Positions 43,131-52,795 of a DNA stretch of 63,392 bases are shown here, one piece after another. The translations under genes and the position numbers were made by a program. The stretch covers positions 5,903,038 to 5,966,429 of the forward strand of contig KL662191.1 in the NCBI GenBank assembly GCA_000733415.1. The letters run 5' to 3'. The DNA is from [Leptolyngbya] sp. JSC-1 (lineage in GTDB: Bacteria; Cyanobacteriota; Cyanobacteriia; Elainellales; Elainellaceae). How positions within the stretch are numbered: the stretch's first letter is position 1; each line of letters opens with the position of its first letter. The notes under the pieces are model-generated. The model was not told the origin of the DNA. It did no database searches and was given only the letters and a program-made list of their open reading frames with translations.

Positions 43131-45272
43131 ATGAACTATTCGCTTGTTTTGCAGCATAGCCAAGCCGATTGTGGAGCCGCCTGTTTAGCTTCAATTGCCA
43201 AACACTACGGACGCACTTTTACCCTGAACCGGACGCGAGAAGCGGTGGGCACTGGCCAGTTGGGCACAACCTTGCTGGGGCTGCGGCGCGGTTCAGAAGC
43301 GTTGGGATTCATGGCGCGGTCGGCAGTGGCTTCAAAAGAAATTTTGCATCACTTGAGTCAGATGCCGCTACCGGCGATCATTCACTGGCAGGGCAATCAT
43401 TGGGTAGTGCTGTACGGCAAGCGGAAAGCCAAATACGTGATCGCCGATCCAGCTAGTGGTGTGCGGTATTTATCAGAAGATGAACTGCTGGCCGGCTGGG
43501 TGGATTGGGTGATTCTGTTGGTGCAGCCCGATCCGAATCGCTTTTATGCTCAGGTCGATGATCCGATAGGCGGAATTGAGCAAGTGTGGCGGCGGGTTTG
43601 GCCCTATCGAGTCATGTTACTAGAAGCGGTGCTCTGCGTCACTCTAATTGGTTTACTGTCGTTAGCATCGCCGTTCTTTATTCAGGTTCTAACTGATAAT
43701 GTGTTGATCCAGGGAGATACTCGTCTCCTCACCGGTATCGTCATCGCCATTATCATTTTGTATGTAATTCGCAGTGGTCTCTCGCTCGTAGCCGATCACC
43801 TGATTGCCCATTTTGCTCAGCGCCTTGAACTGGGGCTAGTTCTGGAATTTGGACAGCGAATTTTGCAATTGCCCCTGACCTATTACGAAACCCGGCGCAG
43901 TGGAGAAGTGGTGAGTCGGTTGCGCGACATTGAAGAAATCAACCGGCTAGTTTCCCAAGTGATTGTTAGCTTGCCTAGTTCGGTGTTGATTGCGATTGCC
44001 TCCTTAGGACTAATGCTGTTTTATAGCTGGAAATTGGCGTTAGTGGCGATGCTGGTGGCGCTGATAATGGTGCTGTCAACGGTAGTGTTTCAGCCGATGT
44101 TACAACAAAAAACACGGCGAGCGATGGTGCTAGAAACGGAAAATCAGGGTGTGTTGGTAGAGGCATTCAAAGGTGCCCTGACACTGAAAACCACCACAGC
44201 CGCGCCTCAGTTTTGGGATGAACTGCAAAGCCGCTTTGGTCGTCTGGCTCATTTACTGTTTAGCACGACCCAAATTGGTATTATCAACAGCAGCTTCAGC
44301 CGATTAGTCTCCGATATTGGCAGTACGATTCTCTTGGGGCTGGGTGCCCTGCTAGTCATCAATCAAGAGCTGAGTATCGGCCAGCTTCTGGCCTTCACAA
44401 CTCTCAACCGCAACGTAGTCGGCCTCATGGATGAACTGGTGGATTTAGTTGATGATTGGGTACGAGTGCGCACCGCCAACGCTCGCCTGCAAGAGGTCAT
44501 TACAGCCCCAACCGAAGCATTGGATGACCAAAAGCCCTGGGTGACGCTGCCGGATGATGCGGATCTGAGCTGCACCGACTTGTGTTTCCACTATCCAGGC
44601 CGGGTGGAGTTGCTGAAGGACTTCTCGATTCAAATTCCAGGTGGGCAGGTGATTGCTGTGATTGGCAAATCAGGCTGCGGTAAAAGCACGCTGGCAAAGG
44701 TACTGGCCGGACTCTACTCGCCCCAATCGGGAAATGTACGGATCGGCAGCTACAACTTGGCCGATCTGGCGCTGGATTGTCTGCGGCAACAGGTGGTGCT
44801 GGTTCCCCAGTCGGCCCACTTCTGGAGCCGCTCGATTCTGGAGAACTTCCGGATGGGCAATCCGCAGCTTCAGTTCGAGCAGATTGTGCAAGCCTGTCAG
44901 ATCACCGGAGCCGACGAGTTTATCAGCCGCTTACCCGAAAAATATCAAACCATTCTGGGGGAGTTTGGCTCCAATATTTCTGGTGGGCAGCAACAGCGCT
45001 TGGCAATTGCCCGTGCTCTGGTGAATGAGCCGCCAATTTTAATTCTGGATGAATCGACAGCAGGGTTAGATCCGGTGAGTGAAGCCGAACTGCTCGACAA
45101 ACTGCTATGGCACCGGCAGGGGAAAACCACGATTTTGATCAGCCACCGCCCGCAGGTGATTACCCAAGCAGCCTGGATCGTGTTTTTGGCAGACGGCAAG
45201 CTAAACCTGCAGGGCACATTGACCGATTTGGCGGCTATCGCTGGCGATCATCTAGATTTCATCGCGGCTTGA
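43131..45272 (+). CDS. Peptidase-containing ABC exporter (C39 type)
   Basis: A 713-residue exporter that removes double-glycine leaders while exporting peptides. The C39 peptidase (1-130) has the QADCGAACL motif with catalytic C14, H90 (WQGNHWVVLYG) and D106 (IADPASG). Six membrane helices follow (about 155-430). The ATPase has Walker A GKSGCGKST, signature SGGQQQRLA and Walker B ILILDEST. Length is normal. AAGGAG stands directly against the ATG, an unusually short spacing, although the N-terminus fits the family and no better start is visible. It follows the fusion enzyme after 55 bases and should process and export the precursor. Confidence 0.93.
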   Translation: MNYSLVLQHSQADCGAACLASIAKHYGRTFTLNRTREAVGTGQLGTTLLGLRRGSEALGFMARSAVASKEILHHLSQMPLPAIIHWQGNHWVVLYGKRKAKYVIADPASGVRYLSEDELLAGWVDWVILLVQPDPNRFYAQVDDPIGGIEQVWRRVWPYRVMLLEAVLCVTLIGLLSLASPFFIQVLTDNVLIQGDTRLLTGIVIAIIILYVIRSGLSLVADHLIAHFAQRLELGLVLEFGQRILQLPLTYYETRRSGEVVSRLRDIEEINRLVSQVIVSLPSSVLIAIASLGLMLFYSWKLALVAMLVALIMVLSTVVFQPMLQQKTRRAMVLETENQGVLVEAFKGALTLKTTTAAPQFWDELQSRFGRLAHLLFSTTQIGIINSSFSRLVSDIGSTILLGLGALLVINQELSIGQLLAFTTLNRNVVGLMDELVDLVDDWVRVRTANARLQEVITAPTEALDDQKPWVTLPDDADLSCTDLCFHYPGRVELLKDFSIQIPGGQVIAVIGKSGCGKSTLAKVLAGLYSPQSGNVRIGSYNLADLALDCLRQQVVLVPQSAHFWSRSILENFRMGNPQLQFEQIVQACQITGADEFISRLPEKYQTILGEFGSNISGGQQQRLAIARALVNEPPILILDESTAGLDPVSEAELLDKLLWHRQGKTTILISHRPQVITQAAWIVFLADGKLNLQGTLTDLAAIAGDHLDFIAA

Positions 45273-45300
45273 ACCATGCTGCTGTAGTGATTGCAGCGCT

Positions 45301-45391
45301 AGTTTGTAGAAGTTTGTAGAAGTTTGTAGAAGTTTGTAGAAGTTTGTAGATGCAAAGTTTACAGGTGCAGAAGTTCGCAGAAGCTCGCAGA
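45301..45391 (+). repeat. 10-base tandem repeat array
   Basis: AGTTTGTAGA occurs five times exactly in a row (45301-45350), with decayed copies at 45356-45365, 45372-45381 and 45382-45391. A 10-base period matches about one helical turn. It lies in the 226-base gap between the exporter and HlyD genes. Confidence 0.85.
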
Positions 45392-45498
45392 AAATCGTTA
45401 TCTGTTCATAAATTCATAAGTTTGTTTGTCACCTTATATGTTTAGTCCTTCATGCTTTCATTTAATCCAGTGTTTTTAAACCGAGGCAGAACAAACCC

Positions 45499-46863
45499 AT
45501 GCAGAACACCATCCCGCCCAGCCCACAAACCACAAGCCGGACTTCTCGGTCTTCGCCCTATCTGCGTCCGGTAAAAGCCGATGAATTTCTGCCGCCGGTT
45601 AGCCGCTGGATGACCTTGGGTGGTGCGGTGCTAATTGGCTCGCTTGGGCTAGGCTTGCTGTTGGCAGCCCTATTGCGATACAACGTCACCGTCAAAGCTC
45701 CGGCAGTCGTTCGTCCTGATGGGGAAGTGCGATTGGTCCAGGCTGGGCAAGCTGGCCGGATTAGCAGCATTGAGGTTGCTCCAAATCAGACGGTACAGCG
45801 GGGAGATGTGCTGGCTCGCCTCGACCCCACAGAATTAGCAACGCGAAAACAACAGCTTCAGGGCAATATACAGCAGCGACAGGTGCAGATCAGTCAAATT
45901 GATGCCCAGATTCGGCTGCTGCAAACCCAAATCGTCGCCGAGTCAAGTGCAATCGACCGCGAAGTAGCGGTGGCCCAATCAGAACGGGAGCAGAATCAGC
46001 AGGTTTATCGTCAGCAGCAGGCGACCACCCAAGCCGATTTAGCCGCAGCCAGAGCCGCGCTCGAATTTGCCCGAAACGAACAGCGCCGCTATCAACAGTT
46101 GGTTAAGTCGGGTGCCGTTTCCCAACTCCAGCTGGAGGAAAAACAGGCCGCCGTTCGCACTGCCGAAGCTCAAGTTGCCCGTGCCGAAGCCGCTCTGAAT
46201 CCGAGTGCTGCTCCGGTCGCGATTGCCCAAGATCGAATCGCCCAAGCTGCCGCTAGCGGACGAGCGACCCTGGCGACTCTGCAACGCGAACAAAAGACCC
46301 TAGTTCAACAGCGGGCCGAGCTGCAAACCCAGCTTCTAGAGGACCAGCAGGCGCTCAAGCAAGTTGAAACTGAGCTACAGAGCCAGGTAATTCGGGCCAC
46401 GAGTGACGGTGTGGTGCTGCGTTCAACTCTGCGGAATCCAGGCCAAGTGGTGCAGGCTGGAGATACGCTGGTGGAAATCGCGCCTCGCAGCGGTGCTCTT
46501 GTCGTGAAGGCGAGAGTGGCAACCCAAAATATCAGCAAAATTGCGGTTGGACAACCCGCCCAATTGCGGATTCAAGCCTGCCCCTATCCAGACTATGGAA
46601 CCTTAGCAGGCACGGTCAGCGCCGTTTCTCCTGATGCCTTGCTCCCCACGCCAACCGAAGCTGCTGGAAGTTCTCTAGCTCAAACTGCATCTCAAACTGC
46701 ACCTTATTATGAAGTTATGATTCACCCTGACCAAATGGCCCTACAGCGAGGGAATCGCTCCTGCTCACTACAGCCTGGGATGGAGGCGAATGCAAACATT
46801 ATTGCGCATCAAGAAACATTTCTTCAGATGGCGTTGAGAAACGTCAAATTGCTAGCAGATTGA
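45499..46863 (+). CDS. HlyD-family membrane fusion protein
   Basis: A 454-residue periplasmic adaptor for type I export. One membrane helix lies near residues 38-62 (TLGGAVLIGSLGLGLLLAAL). Lipoyl/barrel halves flank a long coiled-coil hairpin (about 115-295). The first lipoyl segment reads VQAGQAGRISSIEVAPNQ, and the second SQVIRATSDGVVLRSTLRNPG. It should connect the C39 ABC exporter to a TolC-type outer-membrane channel, which is not in the window. It completes the RiPP export set, although the repeat-filled gap before it may mean its own promoter. Confidence 0.9.
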   Translation: MQNTIPPSPQTTSRTSRSSPYLRPVKADEFLPPVSRWMTLGGAVLIGSLGLGLLLAALLRYNVTVKAPAVVRPDGEVRLVQAGQAGRISSIEVAPNQTVQRGDVLARLDPTELATRKQQLQGNIQQRQVQISQIDAQIRLLQTQIVAESSAIDREVAVAQSEREQNQQVYRQQQATTQADLAAARAALEFARNEQRRYQQLVKSGAVSQLQLEEKQAAVRTAEAQVARAEAALNPSAAPVAIAQDRIAQAAASGRATLATLQREQKTLVQQRAELQTQLLEDQQALKQVETELQSQVIRATSDGVVLRSTLRNPGQVVQAGDTLVEIAPRSGALVVKARVATQNISKIAVGQPAQLRIQACPYPDYGTLAGTVSAVSPDALLPTPTEAAGSSLAQTASQTAPYYEVMIHPDQMALQRGNRSCSLQPGMEANANIIAHQETFLQMALRNVKLLAD

Positions 46864-47088
46864 TCGGAATTTTGGTAAAAATCATGATGGAAACAGCTAT
46901 CAGAGCTGAGCCTTTCATTAAAATGAAGCAATTCCACCTCTCGCTATAGGAAACCTGTGATCTCCATTGATGCAACTTGGGATGATGCAGCTTAGGATGA
47001 TAAGCACAACTCAGCTTCAACAATGGTTGTCAACAAGTTCTTGGGTTCTTGGGTTCTGTTTAGGCATCTACTTTTTCTGGCCGTTTTC

Positions 47089-47130
47089 TTTAGCAACTCG
47101 TTTAGCAACTTGTTTAGCGACTTGTTTAGC
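47089..47130 (+). repeat. 12-base tandem repeat
   Basis: TTTAGCAACTCG, TTTAGCAACTTG, TTTAGCGACTTG and a partial fourth unit. Function unknown. Confidence 0.65.
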
Positions 47131-47495
47131 AATAGCAGTTTGGAATGGTTCAAATCATCCGATCGGGTTACATAGGCAGATGAAGCCTTGAAACTCCGAA
47201 TCTTGTACATTAAAACCATAGAGGGAACCGATAGCGCCGTGTAGAAGACAAGACGTGTAGGAGACAATGAAAGGAGAAGCCGAGTTGCGCAGTCTATGGT
47301 CAATTTGCTAACAGGTATCACCTTTTCTCTACGTGCTGCATCGAAACCTAGATTGGGAGATTACACTAGCAGAGCCAGGGGTTAATGTTGAAGCGCCGTA
47401 TATGGCAAATGTCCCTGTGTAGCAATCTTTGTGGAAGTCTGTGTAGAAACTCGATCTACAGAAATTGAGTCTTTGAGTAAAGTAATTGAAAGTTT

Positions 47496-47526
47496 GCCTG
47501 GTAGGGGGGCTTACCAGGCTTTCCTG
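47496..47526 (+). terminator. Rho-independent terminator
   Basis: GCCTGGTA (47496-47503) pairs perfectly with TACCAGGC (47512-47519) around an eight-base G-rich loop and is followed by a T-rich stretch. No gene ends just before it. Confidence 0.7.
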
Positions 47527-47676
47527 TTATTTGAGACTGAACAACGCTAAAAAACGAAAAAGAGGCAGGACACTCCCACCTCCAGGTCATACTCAGTTAA
47601 TCAAGGATTGCGCACTCACCTAAAATCCGATATGAAAATCTGACGTTGTTTAGCCGCGTTTAACGTCAGCCTCGCA

Positions 47677-48147
47677 CTAAGCAGCCGGTTGCTCTGAAGC
47701 TGTCAGATCGACTTTTACCACTTTGTTGCGAACTTCCTCAACTTTCGGCAGCGTCAGGGTCAAGATACCATCTTTGTATTCAGCCTCGACCTTGTCGTTT
47801 TGCACGGCAACGGGTAGGGGAACAACACGGCGGAATTGACCATAGCGAAACTCGGACTTGAAGAAGCCATTTTCTTCAGTTTTTTGCTCATGACGACGCT
47901 CACCGGCAATCGACACGGCTTCCTTCATGACTTCAACATTCAGATCTTTTGCTTCCATTCCAGGCAGTTGAGCACGAACCACAATGTTATCGCCTGCATC
48001 CATCAGTTCAATCGCTGGGTTCCAGGTGATTGGATGGGATGGCTGCGATTGGCTGTCTACCGGTTGGGTCAACTCATTAAACAACTGATCAAACTGACGA
48101 CGCATTAAATCCATTTCGCGCCAAGGCTGCCAATAACGAACTAGCAT
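47677..48147 (-). CDS. Small heat-shock protein (Hsp20 family)
   Basis: An ATP-independent holdase of 156 residues. The alpha-crystallin domain spans about 42-145 (NPAIELMDAGDNIVVRAQLPG, then GILTLTLPKVEE). The N-terminal arm (RYWQPWREMDLMRRQFDQLF) is the usual cyanobacterial form. The ATG at 48147 follows GAGGAAA by seven bases; the frame continues 56 codons upstream without a ribosome site. No CIRCE element was found upstream. Confidence 0.93.
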   Translation of the reverse strand: MLVRYWQPWREMDLMRRQFDQLFNELTQPVDSQSQPSHPITWNPAIELMDAGDNIVVRAQLPGMEAKDLNVEVMKEAVSIAGERRHEQKTEENGFFKSEFRYGQFRRVVPLPVAVQNDKVEAEYKDGILTLTLPKVEEVRNKVVKVDLTASEQPAA

Positions 48148-48340
48148 AGATTGATTTCCTCGTGAACGGTGTGTATCAAATCGTTTTGCCTTCATGCTTT
48201 GATTGTGCCGCGACGGCTCTGGCCTCGACAGTGAGGAGACCTGTACCGCTACAGTTGGGGTTTCCTCCCCGCTGGCAGTCACAAAAAACGGGGCGCAGGG
48301 CTTAATATTTCGCAATTTTTTCTAAACTAAGAAGGGTAGA

Positions 48341-49003
48341 GTGAAATCGATTGCAATGCTGCTTCAACCAGCTCAACGTACTAAGCTTGACGAATCCGAT
48401 GACCGGCTATTCTATGACTTTCCCCGCTTTGTCACCCATGTGGATGAGGGGTTTATTCAGCAGCTCACTGACCTGTACCAAGAGCGATTGCAGCCTCACA
48501 GCCGCATCCTGGACCTGATGAGTAGCTGGGTGTCGCATTTGCCAGAGGAAATCGAGTTTGAGCATGTCGAGGGTCATGGCCTCAACGAAGAGGAACTGGC
48601 TCGCAATCCGCGCCTCAACCATTACTTTGTGCAAAATCTGAATCAAAAGCAACTCCTGCCCTTACCCGATCAATCCTTCGCTGCGGTGCTGATTGCTGTT
48701 TCGGTGCAGTATTTGCAGTTGCCAGAGGCGGTGTTTGCCGAAATTTACCGGATTCTCAAACCGGGCGGCATCTGTATTGTCAGCTTCTCGAATCGGATGT
48801 TTTACCAAAAAGCGATTCAGGCGTGGCGGGATAGCTCTGAAGCGGAGCGGGTCGAGCTGGTAAAGGGTTATTTTGCCGCGATTCCTGGCTTTGGCCCAGC
48901 GGAAGTGATTATGCGACCCAGTCAGGTGCCGAGTTTTCTGCAAATGCTGGGCATGGGAGGCGGTGATCCGTTTTACGCGGTGATTGGGCAGCGGCAGGGG
49001 TAG
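48341..49003 (+). CDS. Class I SAM-dependent methyltransferase
   Basis: A 220-residue methyltransferase of the type 11 group. The core includes RILDLMSSWVSHLP (motif I region), LPLPDQSFAAVLIAVSVQYL, and YRILKPGGICIVSFSNRMF (post-motif), which fits a cytoplasmic enzyme of unknown substrate. A GTG start at 48341 has AAGGG upstream; an ATG five codons later is an alternative. It precedes the GT-C-like gene by 23 bases and is probably co-transcribed. Confidence 0.8.
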   Translation: MKSIAMLLQPAQRTKLDESDDRLFYDFPRFVTHVDEGFIQQLTDLYQERLQPHSRILDLMSSWVSHLPEEIEFEHVEGHGLNEEELARNPRLNHYFVQNLNQKQLLPLPDQSFAAVLIAVSVQYLQLPEAVFAEIYRILKPGGICIVSFSNRMFYQKAIQAWRDSSEAERVELVKGYFAAIPGFGPAEVIMRPSQVPSFLQMLGMGGGDPFYAVIGQRQG

Positions 49004-49026
49004 GAGCGGATTTTGGATCGGCCTGC

Positions 49027-50784
49027 ATGGAGGTGAGGGAGATGGGGAAGGTGGGGGAGGTGGGGAAGTGGCGGTGGGGGTGGTTGGGGTTGAGTTTGGG
49101 GGTGGCGCTGTATTTTGGTGGGGTGACGCTGGGGTATCTATGGCGCTATCCCTATATTGTGCAGGATGATGCGCGGCAGCATGTGGTGTTTTTGCAGCGG
49201 TTGGTGGATGCTGAGCTGTTTGCCAATGATTGGATTGCTGAGTATTTTACGACGGTTGCGCCCGTGGGTTATAAGCTGCTGTATATGGTTGCGGCAAAGC
49301 TGGGAATAGCGCCACTTGAATTTGCTAAGGTCTTGCCGCTGCTGCTTAGCTTAGTAACTACAGTGTATCTATTTGGAGTCTGTTGGCAGCTTTTGCCGAT
49401 TCCGTTAACTGGGTTTCTGTCAACTCTGATTTTGAATCAGCAGCTTTGGCTGAATGATGATCTGGTCTCTGCTACACCGAGGGCGTTTATCTATCCGATT
49501 TTTGTTGCGTTTCTATACTATTTGCTGCGTCAGTCACTGTTGGCTTGTCTGGTGACGATTGTGTTACAAGGCTTGTTCTTTCCGCAGTTGGTTTTGGTGC
49601 AAATGATAGTGTTACTGCTGCGGTTGTGGCGGTGGCCTAATGGACCTTCTCAGCGATGGGGGATGCGGTTGGGATGGCTGGCTAGATTGGGATGGCAAGG
49701 GTCGGAATCCAAAGCAGATTATCAGTTTGCTTTCTGGGGATTGCTGACAGCGGGGTTGGTGCTGTTGCCCTATGCGCTGACCGTGACGAAATTTGGTGGA
49801 GCGATTACCGCCGAGCAAATGCGGATGATGCCGGAATATGGCTTGCAGGGACGCAATGAATATTTTGGCGTCAGCGGTTGGCAGTTTTGGCTGTTGGGCA
49901 ATAGCGGGATTCGAGTGCCGGTGTTTCCGTCGATTATTTTAGCCGGGTGTGCTCTACCGATGCTGCGACGCTCTCAATGGCCTCTGATGGCGGCAGTGAG
50001 CGAGCAGGTGAAGATTCTGGGACAGGTGCTGCTGACTTCGCTGTTTTTGTATGGTGCGGCCCATTTGCTGCTGCTGAAGCTGCATTTTCCCAGTCGCTAT
50101 ACCTACCATACTCTAAGAATTATCCTGGCGATTGCGGCGGCTATTGTGCTGACGGTGCTGTTAGATGCGGGCTGGCGCTGGCTGCGCTACAAACAACGCA
50201 TTCAGTCGCGGTTAACGAATCGAGATCGAGGGTTACTGGCTCTCATAGCTTTCCTGACGGCTGTGGTGATTGTGGTTCCGGCTCTGCCGTTTCTCTTCCT
50301 GCGCTTTCAGGGTTGGGTAGTAGGTGAGGCACCATCGCTGTATCAGTATTTGGCGGCTCAACCTCAATCGACGTTGGTGGCTTCTCTAGATCCTGAGGCG
50401 AGCAATCTACCGGCATTTACGCAGCGTTCCACGTTGGTGGGTCGAGAATTCGCGCTGCCTCATCACCCGATTTATTATCAGCAATTCCAACGGCGCGTAA
50501 TTGATTTAATTCGTGCTCAATATAGTTTAGATTCGTCGGCTCTATCTCAATTTATCGAACAATACGATATTAATTTTTTCCTGATTGGACGATCTGCGTT
50601 TACGCCAGCCTATCTGAATCAAGATTGGTTGATTCACAGTTCGTTCCAGGATCTGGTGCGTCAAGTTGCCCAACAACTAGAGCAGGGCCGTCAACCTGTG
50701 CTGTTGCAGACTATTCCCAAGTGCCAGGTAGCTGCTTCTGATAAGCTGATTTTACTCGATGCGGTTTGCGTTCAGCAGTTTTAG
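49027..50784 (+). CDS. Polytopic membrane protein, GT-C glycosyltransferase-like (copy A)
   Basis: A 585-residue protein with about 11-13 membrane helices. The first helix is followed by YIVQDDARQHVVFLQRL; an acidic pair in the first outside loop is typical of the GT-C glycosyltransferase fold, which is my tentative reading. The last 160 residues are soluble (SLDPEASNLPAFTQRSTLVG onward). It is clearly homologous to the gene at 56084-57766 over its full length (for example DDLVSATPRAF against DDLISATPRAF). Its first 15 codons lie in a G-rich repeat-like stretch, and the start is uncertain. Confidence 0.8.
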   Translation: MEVREMGKVGEVGKWRWGWLGLSLGVALYFGGVTLGYLWRYPYIVQDDARQHVVFLQRLVDAELFANDWIAEYFTTVAPVGYKLLYMVAAKLGIAPLEFAKVLPLLLSLVTTVYLFGVCWQLLPIPLTGFLSTLILNQQLWLNDDLVSATPRAFIYPIFVAFLYYLLRQSLLACLVTIVLQGLFFPQLVLVQMIVLLLRLWRWPNGPSQRWGMRLGWLARLGWQGSESKADYQFAFWGLLTAGLVLLPYALTVTKFGGAITAEQMRMMPEYGLQGRNEYFGVSGWQFWLLGNSGIRVPVFPSIILAGCALPMLRRSQWPLMAAVSEQVKILGQVLLTSLFLYGAAHLLLLKLHFPSRYTYHTLRIILAIAAAIVLTVLLDAGWRWLRYKQRIQSRLTNRDRGLLALIAFLTAVVIVVPALPFLFLRFQGWVVGEAPSLYQYLAAQPQSTLVASLDPEASNLPAFTQRSTLVGREFALPHHPIYYQQFQRRVIDLIRAQYSLDSSALSQFIEQYDINFFLIGRSAFTPAYLNQDWLIHSSFQDLVRQVAQQLEQGRQPVLLQTIPKCQVAASDKLILLDAVCVQQF

Positions 50785-51066
50785 TATGACCGTCCTGCCC
50801 TTGGCAAAAAACGCGATGAGCTGCGCTCCGGCTGCCTGAGCTGTCCGGCTGAACGCCATATTATCTTCTACCGCTATGCAGACAAAGGCATCGAGGTAAT
50901 CCGCATCCTGCACAATAGCATGGATACCCAACGGCATATTGCAGCGGAAGAATGAATAGGTATTATCAGACAGATGCTATGGCAACGGCTGAAGCTACTT
51001 CTGAACCGTAACTGGCGGATAGGTAAACAATAAAGTTTTGGGCGGATGACAAGAAGTGAAAGTTTG

Positions 51067-52671
51067 TTAGTTAACTGGCTGAAGTATTTCTTCACCAATT
51101 GACTGCACTAAACTCAATGAATAGGGAGCTTGAGTTAATGCTTTAGCGTAAGCTGCAGTTAAATAAGAACGATACCGCTCGTCTTGTTCTATATATACTT
51201 TGAAAAATGCTAAGCTGAGTGCGTTTTGATAGTTGTGGGCAATCGCTTTGAGGTCTTCCCAAGGAGTTTTGGCGGCGGTGAACCGGCCGAGGATATCATA
51301 GGTGACACGGGCATGGGGCAAACCTTGGGTTACACTCAGGTACCTGGGAGTCGTAGTCAGGGCCGCGAAGGTTGGCAGTTGTTCCACCACTAGCGGTGTC
51401 AAAATATCTAAATCGGTGACTTCCCAAAAAATGGGAATTGTCACTTCGGCCATACCAGTTGTGCCAAACAAACTTTTGCCAAACGGGACAAACATAAATG
51501 CGGCTTGAATTCGTTCGTCTTTTAAGGCTACTGGATCTCGCGGCAGTTCTAGAGCACGGCACTGGTAGATCAAGGAAATGTTGACTAGTCCCGTTTCGGT
51601 TTGGCAATCCTGCTGCAAATAGGCGAAATCAATCTCAGCTCCAGCCAAGGAAAGGGCCGTACTGCCGCCAAACGAATAGCCGAAGATCCCAACCCGTTCT
51701 AAATTCAGCCGTTGGCCCAACTGGGTTTGGTTGAGCTGCTCCAGTTGATCCAGCAAAAAGCTGATATCCTTGGGTCGATCGAGGTATTCGGTCGCGTCAA
51801 AGTTTTCCCGATGCAGTCCGGCGTAGAATTCGCGTAGTCGTTGACGGTCGCTGCCGGGATGATCGAGCGTGGCAATCGCGAAACCATGCGAAGCTAAATG
51901 GTGGGCAATCTCATCGAATCGATCGCGCCCGGCTCCCAATCCATTCGACATAACAATTACGGGAATTACGGTATTTTCAGTGATGGGTAAATACAAATCT
52001 CCCAAAATTTGCCGCTGCCGTTCAGCATCGTATAAATCGAGCGATTGTTTCTGATATACGAAACTTCCTGATTGGCGTAGATCGGGCAATTGCTCAAAGC
52101 TCAATCCCGATTCCTGGCTTGCTGCTTGAGCGGTTTGTTGATTCAGGCTGACAACGGCCTGCTGAGTTTGCTTCAGGATGCCAGACACCCGCTGGGCAAA
52201 AGCCAAGACTCGCCGCAAGTCAATCCGCATATCGGTGGGAAACTGCTGCAAAAAGCCGATGATGCTGACGCCGTCAGGGTTCGCTGTTGCCAAAATCGCA
52301 GCACTGCGCAACCCTCTCGCACCATTTTGGTATGCCTCGGACTGAATCAACTCTCCCAGTTCCCGAAACAACCGCTCTCCCGATGAAGTATAGGCAAACC
52401 GATCCACCATGATCGGATCAACTGGATAGCGAAGCTGCAACACGGCTTGAATTTGGGCGCGTCGTTCTGGACTCAACCATTTCAGCAAAGCCAAACTGCC
52501 TTCTAATTCGCCAGTCTCGGCAAAAGTCGCAAGTTGCTCTACCGTCACAGAACGCCCTAGTAATCCATAGTTGAAATAGATCCGTTCTGCCGCCTGTACT
52601 GGAAGCACCAACAACAGCACAACAGCAGCACTCAAAACCAGTAATTTATACAACTTGCGACGATGGACCAT
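51067..52671 (-). CDS. DUF1400/alpha-beta hydrolase, secreted
   Basis: A 534-residue protein. A signal peptide or anchor is at residues 1-30 (KLLVLSAAVVLLLVLPVQA). A DUF1400 region follows (about 32-165, RIYFNYGLLGRSVTVEQLATF), then an alpha/beta-hydrolase domain (about 200-530) with nucleophile GYSFGG, oxyanion region PVIVMSNGLGAG and a late HARVTYDI motif holding the probable catalytic His. The fused form is common in cyanobacteria and has been annotated as a dienelactone-hydrolase-like or lipase-like enzyme; no substrate is known. The ATG at 52671 is chosen because a signal peptide follows it. Confidence 0.85.
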   Translation of the reverse strand: MVHRRKLYKLLVLSAAVVLLLVLPVQAAERIYFNYGLLGRSVTVEQLATFAETGELEGSLALLKWLSPERRAQIQAVLQLRYPVDPIMVDRFAYTSSGERLFRELGELIQSEAYQNGARGLRSAAILATANPDGVSIIGFLQQFPTDMRIDLRRVLAFAQRVSGILKQTQQAVVSLNQQTAQAASQESGLSFEQLPDLRQSGSFVYQKQSLDLYDAERQRQILGDLYLPITENTVIPVIVMSNGLGAGRDRFDEIAHHLASHGFAIATLDHPGSDRQRLREFYAGLHRENFDATEYLDRPKDISFLLDQLEQLNQTQLGQRLNLERVGIFGYSFGGSTALSLAGAEIDFAYLQQDCQTETGLVNISLIYQCRALELPRDPVALKDERIQAAFMFVPFGKSLFGTTGMAEVTIPIFWEVTDLDILTPLVVEQLPTFAALTTTPRYLSVTQGLPHARVTYDILGRFTAAKTPWEDLKAIAHNYQNALSLAFFKVYIEQDERYRSYLTAAYAKALTQAPYSLSLVQSIGEEILQPVN

Positions 52672-52795
52672 ATGAAAACAAGCCAAGGCTAAGATTATCC
52701 ACCAGAACACTCTACAGTAAAAAATTGTGGGTTCGGGATAAGGATAGAACAAATCCGATTGAAGGTGCCCAAACCATCATCACGACTACTGGTTG

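Larger units (their letters stand above)
46864..47676. other. Long intergenic region after hlyD
   Basis: About 810 bases between hlyD (rightward) and hsp20 (leftward). A small hydrophobic frame at 46967-47191 overlaps a 12-base repeat (47089-47130) and is not convincing. A strong terminator lies at 47496-47526, far from hlyD, so an unrecognised small RNA or short transcript may end there. Confidence 0.5.

Noticed and set aside
46967..47191. Small hydrophobic open frame after hlyD as a second peptide gene
   Set aside because: No GG leader or ribosome site at good distance, and its middle is produced by a 12-base repeat.
50752..51098. Open frames on the minus strand between copy A of the GT-C-like gene and the hydrolase
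   Set aside because: No family match that I recognise, overlapping with the end of the neighbouring gene and no good ribosome site.
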